From Hyphomicrobiales bacterium (lineage in GTDB: Bacteria > Pseudomonadota > Alphaproteobacteria > Rhizobiales > Rhizobiaceae), in contig UCNG01000014.1 of assembly GCA_900473915.1 (NCBI GenBank), positions 182,520 to 246,519 on the forward strand: 64,000 bases of DNA, in the 5' to 3' direction. Position 1 is the stretch's first letter. Each line of letters starts with the position of its first letter. The notes beneath the pieces are model-generated. The model searched no databases, was not told the origin of the DNA, and saw nothing but the letters and a program-made list of their open reading frames with translations. This document shows, in pieces, positions 24,041 to 32,448 of this stretch. The position numbers and the translations under genes are program-made.

Positions 24041-25454
24041 TGGAACCTCCAGCCAGTTCGATGTGAGTACCGTTTGCTCGTTCTGAATGGGTCCGCCTGA
24101 CCTTTTGCGGTAATGCGATCTTCGCATCGCTAAGATGCCGGACCGGTGTTGGGCGTCCGATTGCCGAAACATGAAAGCCGAGCTCTTCAGCTGCACCGGG
24201 TTCGAAAGCATTTCTAAGGTCCACCAGAACCGGCCGGCGCACGAGCTTCTTCAAACGCGACAGGTCAAGCCTGCGGATGCTGTCCCACTCCGTGATGACG
24301 ACGATTGCATCGGCATCGCGGGCGCATTCGTAGGCGTCATCACAAAACTCCACATCGGTGAGAATTTTGCTTGCGTTTTCTATCCCCACGGGATCGTACG
24401 CCCGAACGCTTGCGCCGAAACGCTGCAATGTTTCAATTAACGGGACCGACGGCGCGTCACGCATATCGTCGGTATCCGGCTTGAAGGTGAGCCCCAGAAC
24501 AGCAATCGTCCGCCCCTCGATGTCGCCGTCGAGCGCATCCATGACCTTCAAAGCCATGCGGCGCTTGCGCGCTTCATTTGCTGTAACCGTTTCCTGTACG
24601 ATCCGCACGGCGACACCATAATCCTGAGCCGTGCGCAAAAGCGCCATTGTGTCCTTGGGAAAACAGGAGCCACCATAGCCGGGTCCGGCATTGAGGAAAC
24701 TCGTTCCGATCCGTTTGTCGAGGCCCATTCCGAGCGCCAGTTCACGAACATTGCTGCCAACCTGTTCACAGAGATCAGCCAGCTCATTGATGAAGGTGAT
24801 CTTGGTCGCCAGAAACGCGTTGGCGGCATATTTGATCAATTCCGAAGTGCGGCGCTGCGTTACAACGATCGGAGCATTTTGCGCTTCAAGCGGTGCGCTG
24901 TAGAGTTCCATGAGGACCTTGCGGGCGCGCTCGTCCTCGACGCCGATAACGACGCGGTCCGGCTCCAGGAAATCACGGATGGCAACGCCCTCGCGCAGAA
25001 ATTCGGGATTTGACGCCACCGAGAAAGTGCTAGCGTTGCGGACCGAGCCGATGATTTTCTGCACCTCGTCGCCGGTGCCGACAGGCACGGTGGATTTCGT
25101 CACCACAACCGTGTGATTGTCGATCAACGGCGCCAGTTCGCGTGCCGCCATGTAAACGAAGGAAAGGTCTGCATCTCCGGAACCGGGCCGTGGCGGCGTA
25201 CCAACAGCGATAAAGACGACAGTTGCACCCTTCACTGCCTCTGCCAGATTACCAGTGAAGCTCAAACGCCCTTCGGCCACGTTGAATTCAACGAGTTCAT
25301 CCAGGCCTGGCTCATAGATCGGCAAGATTCCGCTTTTAAGACTATTAATCTTTTGTTGGTTCTTGTCGACGCACACGACTTCGTGGCCCCAGCTTGCAAA
25401 ACAAGTCCCGCTGACCAATCCGACATAGCCGGTTCCAATAACAGCAATCTTCAT
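24027..25454 (-). CDS. ugd: UDP-glucose 6-dehydrogenase
   Basis: A 475-residue NAD-dependent enzyme oxidising UDP-glucose to UDP-glucuronate, the precursor for UDP-xylose. N-terminal Rossmann motif KIAVIGTGYVGLVSGTCFA, ATKITFINELADLCE in the middle, the catalytic cysteine in GPGYGGSCFPKDTMAL, and the C-terminal NAD/UDP domain with VLGLTFKPDTDDMRDAPS. The ATG at 25454 opens the Rossmann motif; the longer open frame upstream is the neighbouring glycosyltransferase in another frame. The last 35 residues, basic and without family resemblance, extend past the usual end (about 435-440). It supplies UXS two genes upstream in the operon. Confidence 0.95.
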   Translation of the reverse strand: MKIAVIGTGYVGLVSGTCFASWGHEVVCVDKNQQKINSLKSGILPIYEPGLDELVEFNVAEGRLSFTGNLAEAVKGATVVFIAVGTPPRPGSGDADLSFVYMAARELAPLIDNHTVVVTKSTVPVGTGDEVQKIIGSVRNASTFSVASNPEFLREGVAIRDFLEPDRVVIGVEDERARKVLMELYSAPLEAQNAPIVVTQRRTSELIKYAANAFLATKITFINELADLCEQVGSNVRELALGMGLDKRIGTSFLNAGPGYGGSCFPKDTMALLRTAQDYGVAVRIVQETVTANEARKRRMALKVMDALDGDIEGRTIAVLGLTFKPDTDDMRDAPSVPLIETLQRFGASVRAYDPVGIENASKILTDVEFCDDAYECARDADAIVVITEWDSIRRLDLSRLKKLVRRPVLVDLRNAFEPGAAEELGFHVSAIGRPTPVRHLSDAKIALPQKVRRTHSERANGTHIELAGGSIDNP

Positions 25455-25467
25455 ATGTAATTGTCTC

Positions 25468-27315
25468 TTACTTGCGATTTGAATTGTTGCCGGCATCGGT
25501 GCGCCAGCGTGGGTTGAAAATGCTTTGACGAATGCTACGCCCCCCGACCCCTGCACCGGCCACAGCAAAGCGATCATCGAAGAGAGAAAAGCTCCGAGTT
25601 CCCCATGCAAGCGCCTCGATGCCCTCGCGTCCACGCTCGACAGATGCAAGGGCCGGCAGCGCGACGAGAGCAACAAGACTTGCTGCGAGAGCTGGGCGAT
25701 AGATGCGTGTTTTGTAGCGAACCGTGTTCTCGCCTGCATGCTGTACGACGATGACGAATAGGAGCACCGTGTAGATCAGCGCATTGATGATCGCGAAGAT
25801 GTAGAACCCCCGAGATTCATCGCTGGCGTCGGGTATGAGCAATACCGGCATGATCGAGGTGATAGCGAGGAAGCCATACGGGGCTAGCACACGCAATGGA
25901 AGTGGATCCACGTCGGCTGCGCCCTTCGGTGTCACGCGGAAATCCACGAAGGAACCCGTTGCCCAGTCACGCACGGCAGCAAGCGTGCCAGCCAGCGCCC
26001 ATGGCCAGCGTGCGAACAAAAAAAACGTCATTTCAAGGCTGAGAACCCTCGCATTGTAAGGACGGAAAGTTCCCGAATTGCGCCAGCGGTATGCCAAAAG
26101 GATCAATATGATCGCCTGTGGCAGGAAGTGGCTCAAGAAATCGGGATAGGTCACGCCGACGAAATTCTCGCCCATCACCAAGGCCGCTATAGGCAAGATG
26201 AACATCAATGCCATGAAGAACGAAAATAGCGGATACCAGAACTGAGAGAACAGGAACTGGAACTTCAGTCGCGGGGGCAAAGTGCGGACGAACTTCGGAG
26301 AATATTGCAGCAGGAGCATCACCAGGCTGCGAGACCATTGGAACTCCTGGGTCACAAGATCAGCAAAGGTGCGCGGCCCGTCACCGTGAGCGATGGCGTC
26401 GAGAGCATGTGCTCCACGCCACCCATAAGAATTCATCATGAGCGTGGTGGAATGATCTTCCGCCAGTTCCGGCCCAAGACCGCCAATCTCACGCAAGGCA
26501 ATGGTGCGGACGGCATAATGCGATCCTATGCAAAGCGGTGCGAGACCGTTGTTGTAACCAGCCTGTAACGAACCATGCATGCTGGCTTCTGCATAAAGGC
26601 GCCCTCGCGCCGACCAGCTCTCCGCAGCATTGCGATCGCAGATGCTGGGGGCCGAAACATAACCAATTGCGGGATCCGCAAATGGGCGCAGCATCTGGAA
26701 CAGATAACCCGGTTCAGGAACGTGATCGGCGTCGAGCTGCACCACGAAATCATAAAGCTCATAACCGTAATGATCGTAGAAGAAGGCCAGATTGCCTTCC
26801 TTGCAGCGCGTACGACGCGGCCAGGTTTGTCGATGATAATCGGTGCGTCCCTTGCGGGTAGAAATGAAAACCCCGTTCGCCCTGCACCAGGCAATCGTTT
26901 CGGGAGACGGATCCTCATCGGCCAACCATGTGTCGTGCGGCACGTCTTGCGCCAGCATGGCATGCAGGGTCTCTGCTACCACGGGAAATGGTTCTGACGG
27001 AGCTTTCGTCACGACCATTGCGATCCGGCTGCCTTTCGGCAGGCTCAGCGGCCCGTTCGGACGGGTCGCGCGAAAGAAGAGCACGATGAAATAGATTGGC
27101 AACAGCGTCACCCACATCAGGATCGCCGTAACCACAACGGTGCCGCCAAGCTGAATATGGTTGGCAGGCTCCAGCCACCAACTCCAGAAGTACAGCAGCG
27201 CCGCCATCCAAAGTCCCGCGCCGAACAGGTATTCAGCCCGCTGCCAGCCGGTAAAAATCGGCACCATCAACGGCACTGTGTGGACGGCGCCGTCGTCTTT
27301 CCTGAAAGTTCTCAA
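25468..27315 (-). CDS. Family 2 processive glycosyltransferase, cellulose-synthase-like (ApsS position)
   Basis: A 615-residue inner-membrane polysaccharide synthase. Two hydrophobic segments (about residues 28-48 and 58-82) precede the cytoplasmic GT-A domain, and five or six follow it. Catalytic signs: WLADEDPS (first Asp, about 133-135), VVQLDADH (DxD, 195-197), ELAEDHST (general base Asp, 287). The QxxRW position reads QEFQW (323-327), with Gln where processive synthases normally have Arg. There is no PilZ domain at the C-terminus, unlike BcsA. The TTG at 27315 overlaps the epimerase stop (TTGA) and has GGAGGT six bases upstream. It probably builds and extrudes a beta-linked chain from UDP-sugars. 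Confidence 0.9.
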   Translation of the reverse strand: MRTFRKDDGAVHTVPLMVPIFTGWQRAEYLFGAGLWMAALLYFWSWWLEPANHIQLGGTVVVTAILMWVTLLPIYFIVLFFRATRPNGPLSLPKGSRIAMVVTKAPSEPFPVVAETLHAMLAQDVPHDTWLADEDPSPETIAWCRANGVFISTRKGRTDYHRQTWPRRTRCKEGNLAFFYDHYGYELYDFVVQLDADHVPEPGYLFQMLRPFADPAIGYVSAPSICDRNAAESWSARGRLYAEASMHGSLQAGYNNGLAPLCIGSHYAVRTIALREIGGLGPELAEDHSTTLMMNSYGWRGAHALDAIAHGDGPRTFADLVTQEFQWSRSLVMLLLQYSPKFVRTLPPRLKFQFLFSQFWYPLFSFFMALMFILPIAALVMGENFVGVTYPDFLSHFLPQAIILILLAYRWRNSGTFRPYNARVLSLEMTFFLFARWPWALAGTLAAVRDWATGSFVDFRVTPKGAADVDPLPLRVLAPYGFLAITSIMPVLLIPDASDESRGFYIFAIINALIYTVLLFVIVVQHAGENTVRYKTRIYRPALAASLVALVALPALASVERGREGIEALAWGTRSFSLFDDRFAVAGAGVGGRSIRQSIFNPRWRTDAGNNSNRK

Positions 27316-28298
27316 GAGAGTACCTCCAGACCGAAGAAGGGAGCAGCTGTGCGAATGATCGTGTCGAGATCGGAGTGAATCGTCTTGAAGCCAAGCTTCT
27401 CCGCGGCAAGCGACGGATCAGCATAGAGCACGGGTGGATCGCCCGCGCGCCGCGCGCGCATTGCAACCGGCACTTCGCGGCCGGTCACCCTGCTGATGGC
27501 ATCAAGGATTTCCTTGACGGAGGTGCCCCGCCCGCTGCCGAGATTGACTGCAAGGTTGCCACGATTGTTGATCAGATGTTCAACAGCGAGCACATGCGCA
27601 CGTGCCAGATCGGTGACATGAATATAGTCGCGAATGCAGGTGCCATCCGCTGTATCGTAATCGTCGCCATAAACTTCCAGAACATCAATACATCCGACCG
27701 CCGCCATCATGGCCCGGGGAATCAGATGTGTTTCCGGATCGTGCGCCTCGCCCAGTTCGCCTTCTACGTCTGCGCCGGAGGCGTTGAAATAGCGCAAGGC
27801 AACATAATGCATTCCGTAAGCGGCCGCATAATCGGCCAGCATTTCCTCAGCGATCAGCTTTGTCCGCCCATAAGGATTGATGGGACGCTGCACTTCGCCT
27901 TCGCATATCGGTAATTGATCTGGAATCCCGTAGGTCGCACAGCTGGAAGAGAAAATCACATTGCGTCCACCGGTTCTGCGGCATGCCTCCAGCAAAGACT
28001 GCGTCCCGCTGACATTGTTTTGATAATATTTGGCGGGGTTTTCGACAGACTCACCGACATAGGCGGAAGCGGCGAAGTGAATGACGGCGGCGGGATCGTG
28101 TTCTTCGATCGTGTCGATCAGCAAACGTGTGTCGAGGATATCACCCTCGACAAAGTCTCCCCAACGGATGGATGCCAGATGTCCCGTCGAGAGATTATCA
28201 TAGACAACAGGCTCGTAACCCTGCCTGGCAAGAAGCTTGACCGTATGGCTGCCGATAAAGCCTGCCCCACCGGCAACCAACACCGTTTTCTTAGTCAT
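27312..28298 (-). CDS. galE: UDP-sugar 4-epimerase (GalE/Uxe type)
   Basis: A 328-residue extended short-chain dehydrogenase. NAD motif [13 protein letters not shown], catalytic Ser/Thr region VIFSSSCATYGIP, and Tyr-Lys pair in NPYGRTKLIAE; then ALRYFNASGAD and CIRDYIHVTDLARAH, all classic for GalE. Because the gene sits between a UDP-xylose synthase and a polysaccharide synthase, its substrate is as likely UDP-xylose (to UDP-arabinose) as UDP-glucose; such bifunctional epimerases are known from Sinorhizobium. ATG start at 28298 with AGGAAAAG upstream. Cytoplasmic. Confidence 0.93.
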   Translation of the reverse strand: MTKKTVLVAGGAGFIGSHTVKLLARQGYEPVVYDNLSTGHLASIRWGDFVEGDILDTRLLIDTIEEHDPAAVIHFAASAYVGESVENPAKYYQNNVSGTQSLLEACRRTGGRNVIFSSSCATYGIPDQLPICEGEVQRPINPYGRTKLIAEEMLADYAAAYGMHYVALRYFNASGADVEGELGEAHDPETHLIPRAMMAAVGCIDVLEVYGDDYDTADGTCIRDYIHVTDLARAHVLAVEHLINNRGNLAVNLGSGRGTSVKEILDAISRVTGREVPVAMRARRAGDPPVLYADPSLAAEKLGFKTIHSDLDTIIRTAAPFFGLEVLS

Positions 28299-28427
28299 CG
28301 CTGTCTTTTCCTGGAACGCATAGAAGTATCTGCGCCGCTAATGCGCAGTGTTCATCGGTTTCACATTTGTGGGTCTGGTGGTTGGATGGCGTTGTCAGTC
28401 GCAACGCCATGCCCGTTCGAAGGTGAC

Positions 28428-29441
28428 TTACGCTGCCTCCGCGAACTTCCCGATAGGATTGGTCAGTTGCCGCTCAAAATAAGCGATCGTTGACCTCAGA
28501 CCGTCGGCAAGCGCCACGGCGGGTTCCCATCCGAGTTCACGTTGCGCCACTTCAATATCGGGGCGGCGCTGGCGCGGGTCGTCTATCGGCAGCGGGCGAT
28601 AGACGATTTTCGAGCGTGAACCGGTCATATCGATGATCTGCCTTGCCAGTTCGCCGACGGTGAACTCACCGGGATTGCCGATATTGACCGGCGCATGGAT
28701 CGCCCGGGGGCTATACATTAATCGATGGAAGCCCTCGATGAGATCATCCACATAGCAAAAGGAACGGGTCTGCGAACCGTCGCCATAGACGGTGATATCC
28801 TGGGACTTCAGTGCCTGTACGATAAAGTTTGACACGACGCGGCCGTCATCCGGGCGCATACGCGGTCCATACGTATTGAAGATGCGCACAATACGGGTAT
28901 CGACTCCGTATTGTTGATGAAAATCATAGAACAGGGTCTCAGCGGATCGCTTGCCCTCATCATAACAGGCGCGAGGACCGAAAGAATTGACATTGCCCCA
29001 ATAGTTCTCGGGCTGCGGATGTACATGGGGATCACCATAAACTTCCGACGTTGAGGCCTGGAAAATCCGCGCCTGATAGCGAACAGCCAATTCCAGAAGA
29101 TTGAGCGAGCCAATCACATTCGTCTTCATCGTATGAACAGGGTCGACCTGATAGTGCGGCGGCGAAGCCGGGCACGCAAGGTTATAGATTTCGTCAACGG
29201 GGAGATCGAGAGGCTCCACAATGTCGTGGCGCACGAAGCTGAACGTGTCAAAGCTCAGAAGGTGTTGCAAGTTCTCCATCCTACCGGTGGAGAAATTATC
29301 CACGCAGACCACTGAATGCCCCTCGTTCAGAAGCCTTTCGCAAAGATGTGAGCCAAGGAAACCAGCACCACCGGCCACCAGAATGCGTCTCACCGATTTC
29401 TGATCAGAATTACCGCTTGCTGAATTAGTTACTTTACCCAC
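28428..29441 (-). CDS. uxs1: UDP-glucuronate decarboxylase (UDP-xylose synthase)
   Basis: A 337-residue enzyme that decarboxylates UDP-glucuronate to UDP-xylose through a 4-keto intermediate. NAD motif [45 protein letters not shown], Tyr/Lys pair in [11 protein letters not shown], then [13 protein letters not shown] and [15 protein letters not shown], diagnostic for UXS. Start choice: the GTG at 29441 is preferred to an upstream TTG at 29513 since GGAGG lies five bases in front and the extra 24 residues have no family counterpart. First gene of the minus-strand polysaccharide operon, divergent from the AraC regulator. Confidence 0.93.
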   Translation of the reverse strand: MGKVTNSASGNSDQKSVRRILVAGGAGFLGSHLCERLLNEGHSVVCVDNFSTGRMENLQHLLSFDTFSFVRHDIVEPLDLPVDEIYNLACPASPPHYQVDPVHTMKTNVIGSLNLLELAVRYQARIFQASTSEVYGDPHVHPQPENYWGNVNSFGPRACYDEGKRSAETLFYDFHQQYGVDTRIVRIFNTYGPRMRPDDGRVVSNFIVQALKSQDITVYGDGSQTRSFCYVDDLIEGFHRLMYSPRAIHAPVNIGNPGEFTVGELARQIIDMTGSRSKIVYRPLPIDDPRQRRPDIEVAQRELGWEPAVALADGLRSTIAYFERQLTNPIGKFAEAA

Positions 29442-29885
29442 GAAAGCCTCCGATGGCAGGAAGGATTGTTGGTCGCCATTGACAGATGGACGAAGATACT
29501 TGCTTCGAATCAAAACGTATTTTCTTGTTCAGATATTTTTCTTGAAATCAACTTTGACGGCCATCTAGATATCCGTTACAACCCAGCATGGCGATATCAA
29601 CTTGTCCGGAAAAGTTTTCAAAACGTCCATTTTTGCGGGCAATAGAAAATGTCAGCGAGGAGACGGACAAGCGAGTGATTTCGTAAATCACAGATGTGTT
29701 CTGGACAATCGCACCCCATGCATTGGGCTTTGGAGGGCTGAACAGCGGCGACACAAACCATTCATGAGCCATTCAGCTTGGGTAAGTAATGACTGACTGA
29801 CCACACCATCCATGGGATGTCGCAGAATGCATGTCGATCCAGAAATGGACGCACTCATTGGAACTATGAAGTTGGAGGTAGGATT
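29442..29885. promoter_or_regulatory. Divergent control region between uxs1 and the CuxR-like gene
   Basis: A 444-base A+T-richer stretch with no convincing gene. It contains a direct repeat, ATCAACTTtgaCGG (29547-29560) and ATCAACTTgtcCGG (29596-29609), matching at 11 of 14 positions and 49 bases apart. CTTGTCCG at 29601 has its inverted copy CGGACAAG at 29664. A 15-bp palindrome TGATTT-CGT-AAATCA lies at 29676-29690. Direct repeats suit AraC-type binding. I could not fix the start points of transcription. Confidence 0.5.
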
Positions 29886-31025
29886 ATGAGTGGCAAGGAG
29901 GATCTGTTACAACCGGGATTTGTTGAACGCCGCCGTCATCCACGCGTGTCCAATGCTCCGCTTGGAATCGATAAGGAGAGGAAGGGCATTCTGGTTCCAT
30001 TACGATTTGGAACAGCAGAGCTTCCAAAATCCCAGCAGTTTCCTGCCTGGCAGGAGCATATGGCCCCCGTACTGGATTGCCGGTTGCCGGACGGCGCAGA
30101 TATTCAGAACGGGTTTATTGTCCAGCAGACGGTGTGGAATCTGGGAGGCATGTTAGTCGTTCAAGAGACCGTTCCGGCCTATGGATACGAACGCTCGCCC
30201 CAAAAGATTCGATTCAGTCCGATTGATCACTGGCGCATCGCATTCCTCCGCTCAGGTCGCACTTGGACCGAAGTGGACGGCCATGTTGCACAAAATGAGC
30301 CGGGCATGATGGAAGTTCGTTCGCTCGGCCGACCGTTTCGTGGGCGAAGCCTGGCTGTGACAACGATAAGCCTGGTTATCCCCGTTGACCTGTTTTTTGA
30401 TCAGGGTGGTTTACCGCCAGCCAGCAACAATGCCGTTATAGGAGGGCATCGGGTTAGTCTGCTTCTGGACTATCTTTCAAGCGTTGAAGCCAACCTCGAA
30501 CTTTTCACGCATGACGATTTGGCAGTTGTGAAAGTCCGCCTGCAAGAAATGGTGTTCGATGCTGTTACTGCCTTGGTGGATCGGACTGAGAGCAAAGATC
30601 AGCTTTCTCAAGTCGGATTAATGACCCGGGCCAGACGCTTCATCCAAAACAATATTTCTTCACCGGATCTGAACATCGACAGGCTCTGCAAGGAACTGGC
30701 GATTTCCAGGACGCGGCTTTATGAGTTATTTGAAGTTACCGGCGGTGTCGCCAACTATATCCGCCGACGTCGCCTTCTCACTGCTCATGCCATGCTGGCA
30801 GATCCTACGGGTAGCCAGAAAATTGCGGACATCGGACTGGCGATTGGCATCGAATCCTCGGCCAATTTCAGCCGCACCTTTACACAGTATTTCGGTTATA
30901 GCCCGAGTAGCGTATACAGGAAAAATTCTATTGTAGATCAAATTCCTCCTGCGGAGCGGGGAATTATAAAAGATTATCATCAACATACATTTGAAGGCTT
31001 GTTGAGGACCCTCGGTCTCTTCTGA
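29886..31025 (+). CDS. cuxR: AraC-family regulator with PilZ-type c-di-GMP motif (CuxR-like)
   Basis: A 379-residue transcription regulator. The C-terminal 110 residues form the double helix-turn-helix (FIQNNISSPDLNIDRLCKELAISRTRLYELF, then KIADIGLAIGIESSANFSRTF; the segments are read separately). Near the N-terminus stands VERRRHPRVS (residues 13-22), the RxxxR form of PilZ c-di-GMP-binding motifs. In Sinorhizobium the AraC protein CuxR binds c-di-GMP through such a motif and activates the divergent uxs1 operon. Same gene order here makes orthology likely. The ATG at 29886 has GGAGG seven bases upstream. I did not find a clear second PilZ motif (DxSxxG). Confidence 0.82.
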   Translation: MSGKEDLLQPGFVERRRHPRVSNAPLGIDKERKGILVPLRFGTAELPKSQQFPAWQEHMAPVLDCRLPDGADIQNGFIVQQTVWNLGGMLVVQETVPAYGYERSPQKIRFSPIDHWRIAFLRSGRTWTEVDGHVAQNEPGMMEVRSLGRPFRGRSLAVTTISLVIPVDLFFDQGGLPPASNNAVIGGHRVSLLLDYLSSVEANLELFTHDDLAVVKVRLQEMVFDAVTALVDRTESKDQLSQVGLMTRARRFIQNNISSPDLNIDRLCKELAISRTRLYELFEVTGGVANYIRRRRLLTAHAMLADPTGSQKIADIGLAIGIESSANFSRTFTQYFGYSPSSVYRKNSIVDQIPPAERGIIKDYHQHTFEGLLRTLGLF

Positions 31026-31214
31026 TCGTGAATCATTGCATAGTCTTGTATCATATAACCTTACGCTACTTGGATGTGCGGCAGACTGGAACACCTAGCC
31101 ATTCGACCAGTTCGGTCAACGCAAGTGATCAGAGGAAAAGCAGAGGGCGGATCGTGGTAGCAATCTTCGATATAACCCGCTCAGATAAGACTATCATATA
31201 AGCAAGGCTTCGAA

Positions 31215-31601
31215 ATGTTTCGATCTATCGTCGTATTTATTGCTTCTCTCTTGGGCGCATCTGTGTTTGCCAACGAGGGCACCGCACAGCCAATTCCCGG
31301 CACTATTGTCGTCAATATAAAGCTTTCAGATGATGCCTTTGGCACATCCGGTGAAACGTTCGATCTTTATCCTCTCGAAGATGCCTTGGAAGAGGCAATG
31401 GCGGATACCGCAAGTCTCGACGGCCAAGAAATTGGGGGCGGCTATTTTGCCTGTCGGTTCCATACAGACAATGTCGAAGACGCATTGCATAAAGCGGGCA
31501 AGATACTCGCTTCGCACGAATTTCGTCCACAATCTTACGTCGCCATCACATATTCTGATGGCCGAACCAAACGAATTAATCTGCCGCTAGCGGGCCGCTA
31601 G
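31215..31601 (+). CDS. Small exported protein of unknown function
   Basis: A 128-residue protein with a signal peptide (MFRSIVVFIASLLGASVFA, cleavage probably before NEG). The mature part is acidic, with one cysteine in GGGYFACRFHTDN and no recognised domain. The FRPQSYVAITYSDGRTKRINL ending suggests a small alpha/beta fold. It lies 190 bases behind the CuxR-like gene in the same direction; whether it belongs to the polysaccharide system is not shown by the sequence. The start follows the segment AAGCAAGGCTTCGAA with AAGG as ribosome site. Confidence 0.6.
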   Translation: MFRSIVVFIASLLGASVFANEGTAQPIPGTIVVNIKLSDDAFGTSGETFDLYPLEDALEEAMADTASLDGQEIGGGYFACRFHTDNVEDALHKAGKILASHEFRPQSYVAITYSDGRTKRINLPLAGR

Positions 31602-31704
31602 GAGATGATGAAGTTGGTATCATTCAAACGGAGCTCTTCTTGCCTCAAGATTAGGAACGAAGGCGCCTACAAATCTCGGGGCTATTCAGTTTGTCGGATT
31701 GAGC

Positions 31705-32430
31705 TTACAAATAACGACGTGGATTTGCGGCCAGATAGAAAGTGCTGATCAGCGTGTTGATGTCGAACACCGGTAAACCGGATTCAGCCGCAACATGGGA
31801 TGAAAAAGGGCACATATTCGTGCATTCAAACAGAATAGCGCCCGGATTTTCGCAGCCATTCATGAACTCACGCGTCATTTCCAGCATTTCTTCTTTAAGC
31901 ACTTCTGTATCGAGATAATCGCGGCCCTCGATGTACGTCTGCGGAAACTCCGCATTTGCCTTCATCCCCTGCACCTGCACCGGGATCACATCGGATGACC
32001 AGCCAACGCCTTTAAAATGCGCCTCATTCATGTGATGCGCTCGCTCAGTAAAAATACCGATGATTTTGTCTGGAGCCAGCATGGCATGGATAATCGGCGC
32101 TTGCATTAATGCGGACGTGAAGACTGGAATATTAACCGCCGCCGCTATGTCTTGCTGGAACGGCCCCAGGAAGCCGCAACTCGTGGTGATGGCACGCACG
32201 CCTTCCGCTTCCAGTTCACGAGCGGCTTCGATAAATGGTTCGATTAGTTTTGGATCAGGATTGCTGCCCATGATCCGCGTAGCATGAGCTCCTTTCACCG
32301 TCTTGTAGCGAACCGGAAAATCATAGGAAAGCGCATTGCCGATATCGCCGATCGGACGTGGGAAAATCGTGTCCAGCATAAGCACGCCGATCTGCTGGCC
32401 ATAATTTGTGAAGCCACCTTTGAGCATCAT
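31705..32430 (-). CDS. Asp/Glu/hydantoin racemase-superfamily protein (copy A)
   Basis: A 241-residue cytoplasmic enzyme of the cofactor-independent racemase fold. The two cysteine positions of the active site are seen in RAITTSCGFLGPF (about residue 84) and ILFECTNMCPF (about 200). The fold is shared by aspartate and hydantoin racemases, maleate isomerase and arylmalonate decarboxylase, so the exact reaction cannot be read. It resembles the protein encoded at 35198 in the start (IGVLMLDTIFPRP/ LGIIMLDTDFPRP) and the ECTNM motif, so both are paralogues in one operon with a D-amino-acid dehydrogenase-like gene and an importer. Confidence 0.85.
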   Translation of the reverse strand: MMLKGGFTNYGQQIGVLMLDTIFPRPIGDIGNALSYDFPVRYKTVKGAHATRIMGSNPDPKLIEPFIEAARELEAEGVRAITTSCGFLGPFQQDIAAAVNIPVFTSALMQAPIIHAMLAPDKIIGIFTERAHHMNEAHFKGVGWSSDVIPVQVQGMKANAEFPQTYIEGRDYLDTEVLKEEMLEMTREFMNGCENPGAILFECTNMCPFSSHVAAESGLPVFDINTLISTFYLAANPRRYL

Positions 32431-32448
32431 TGCTTCTTCCTCTGAAAT

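Noticed and set aside
25455-25739. 95-codon N-terminal extension of UDP-glucose dehydrogenase
   Set aside because: It overlaps the glycosyltransferase gene in another frame and the Rossmann motif starts directly at the ATG at 25454.
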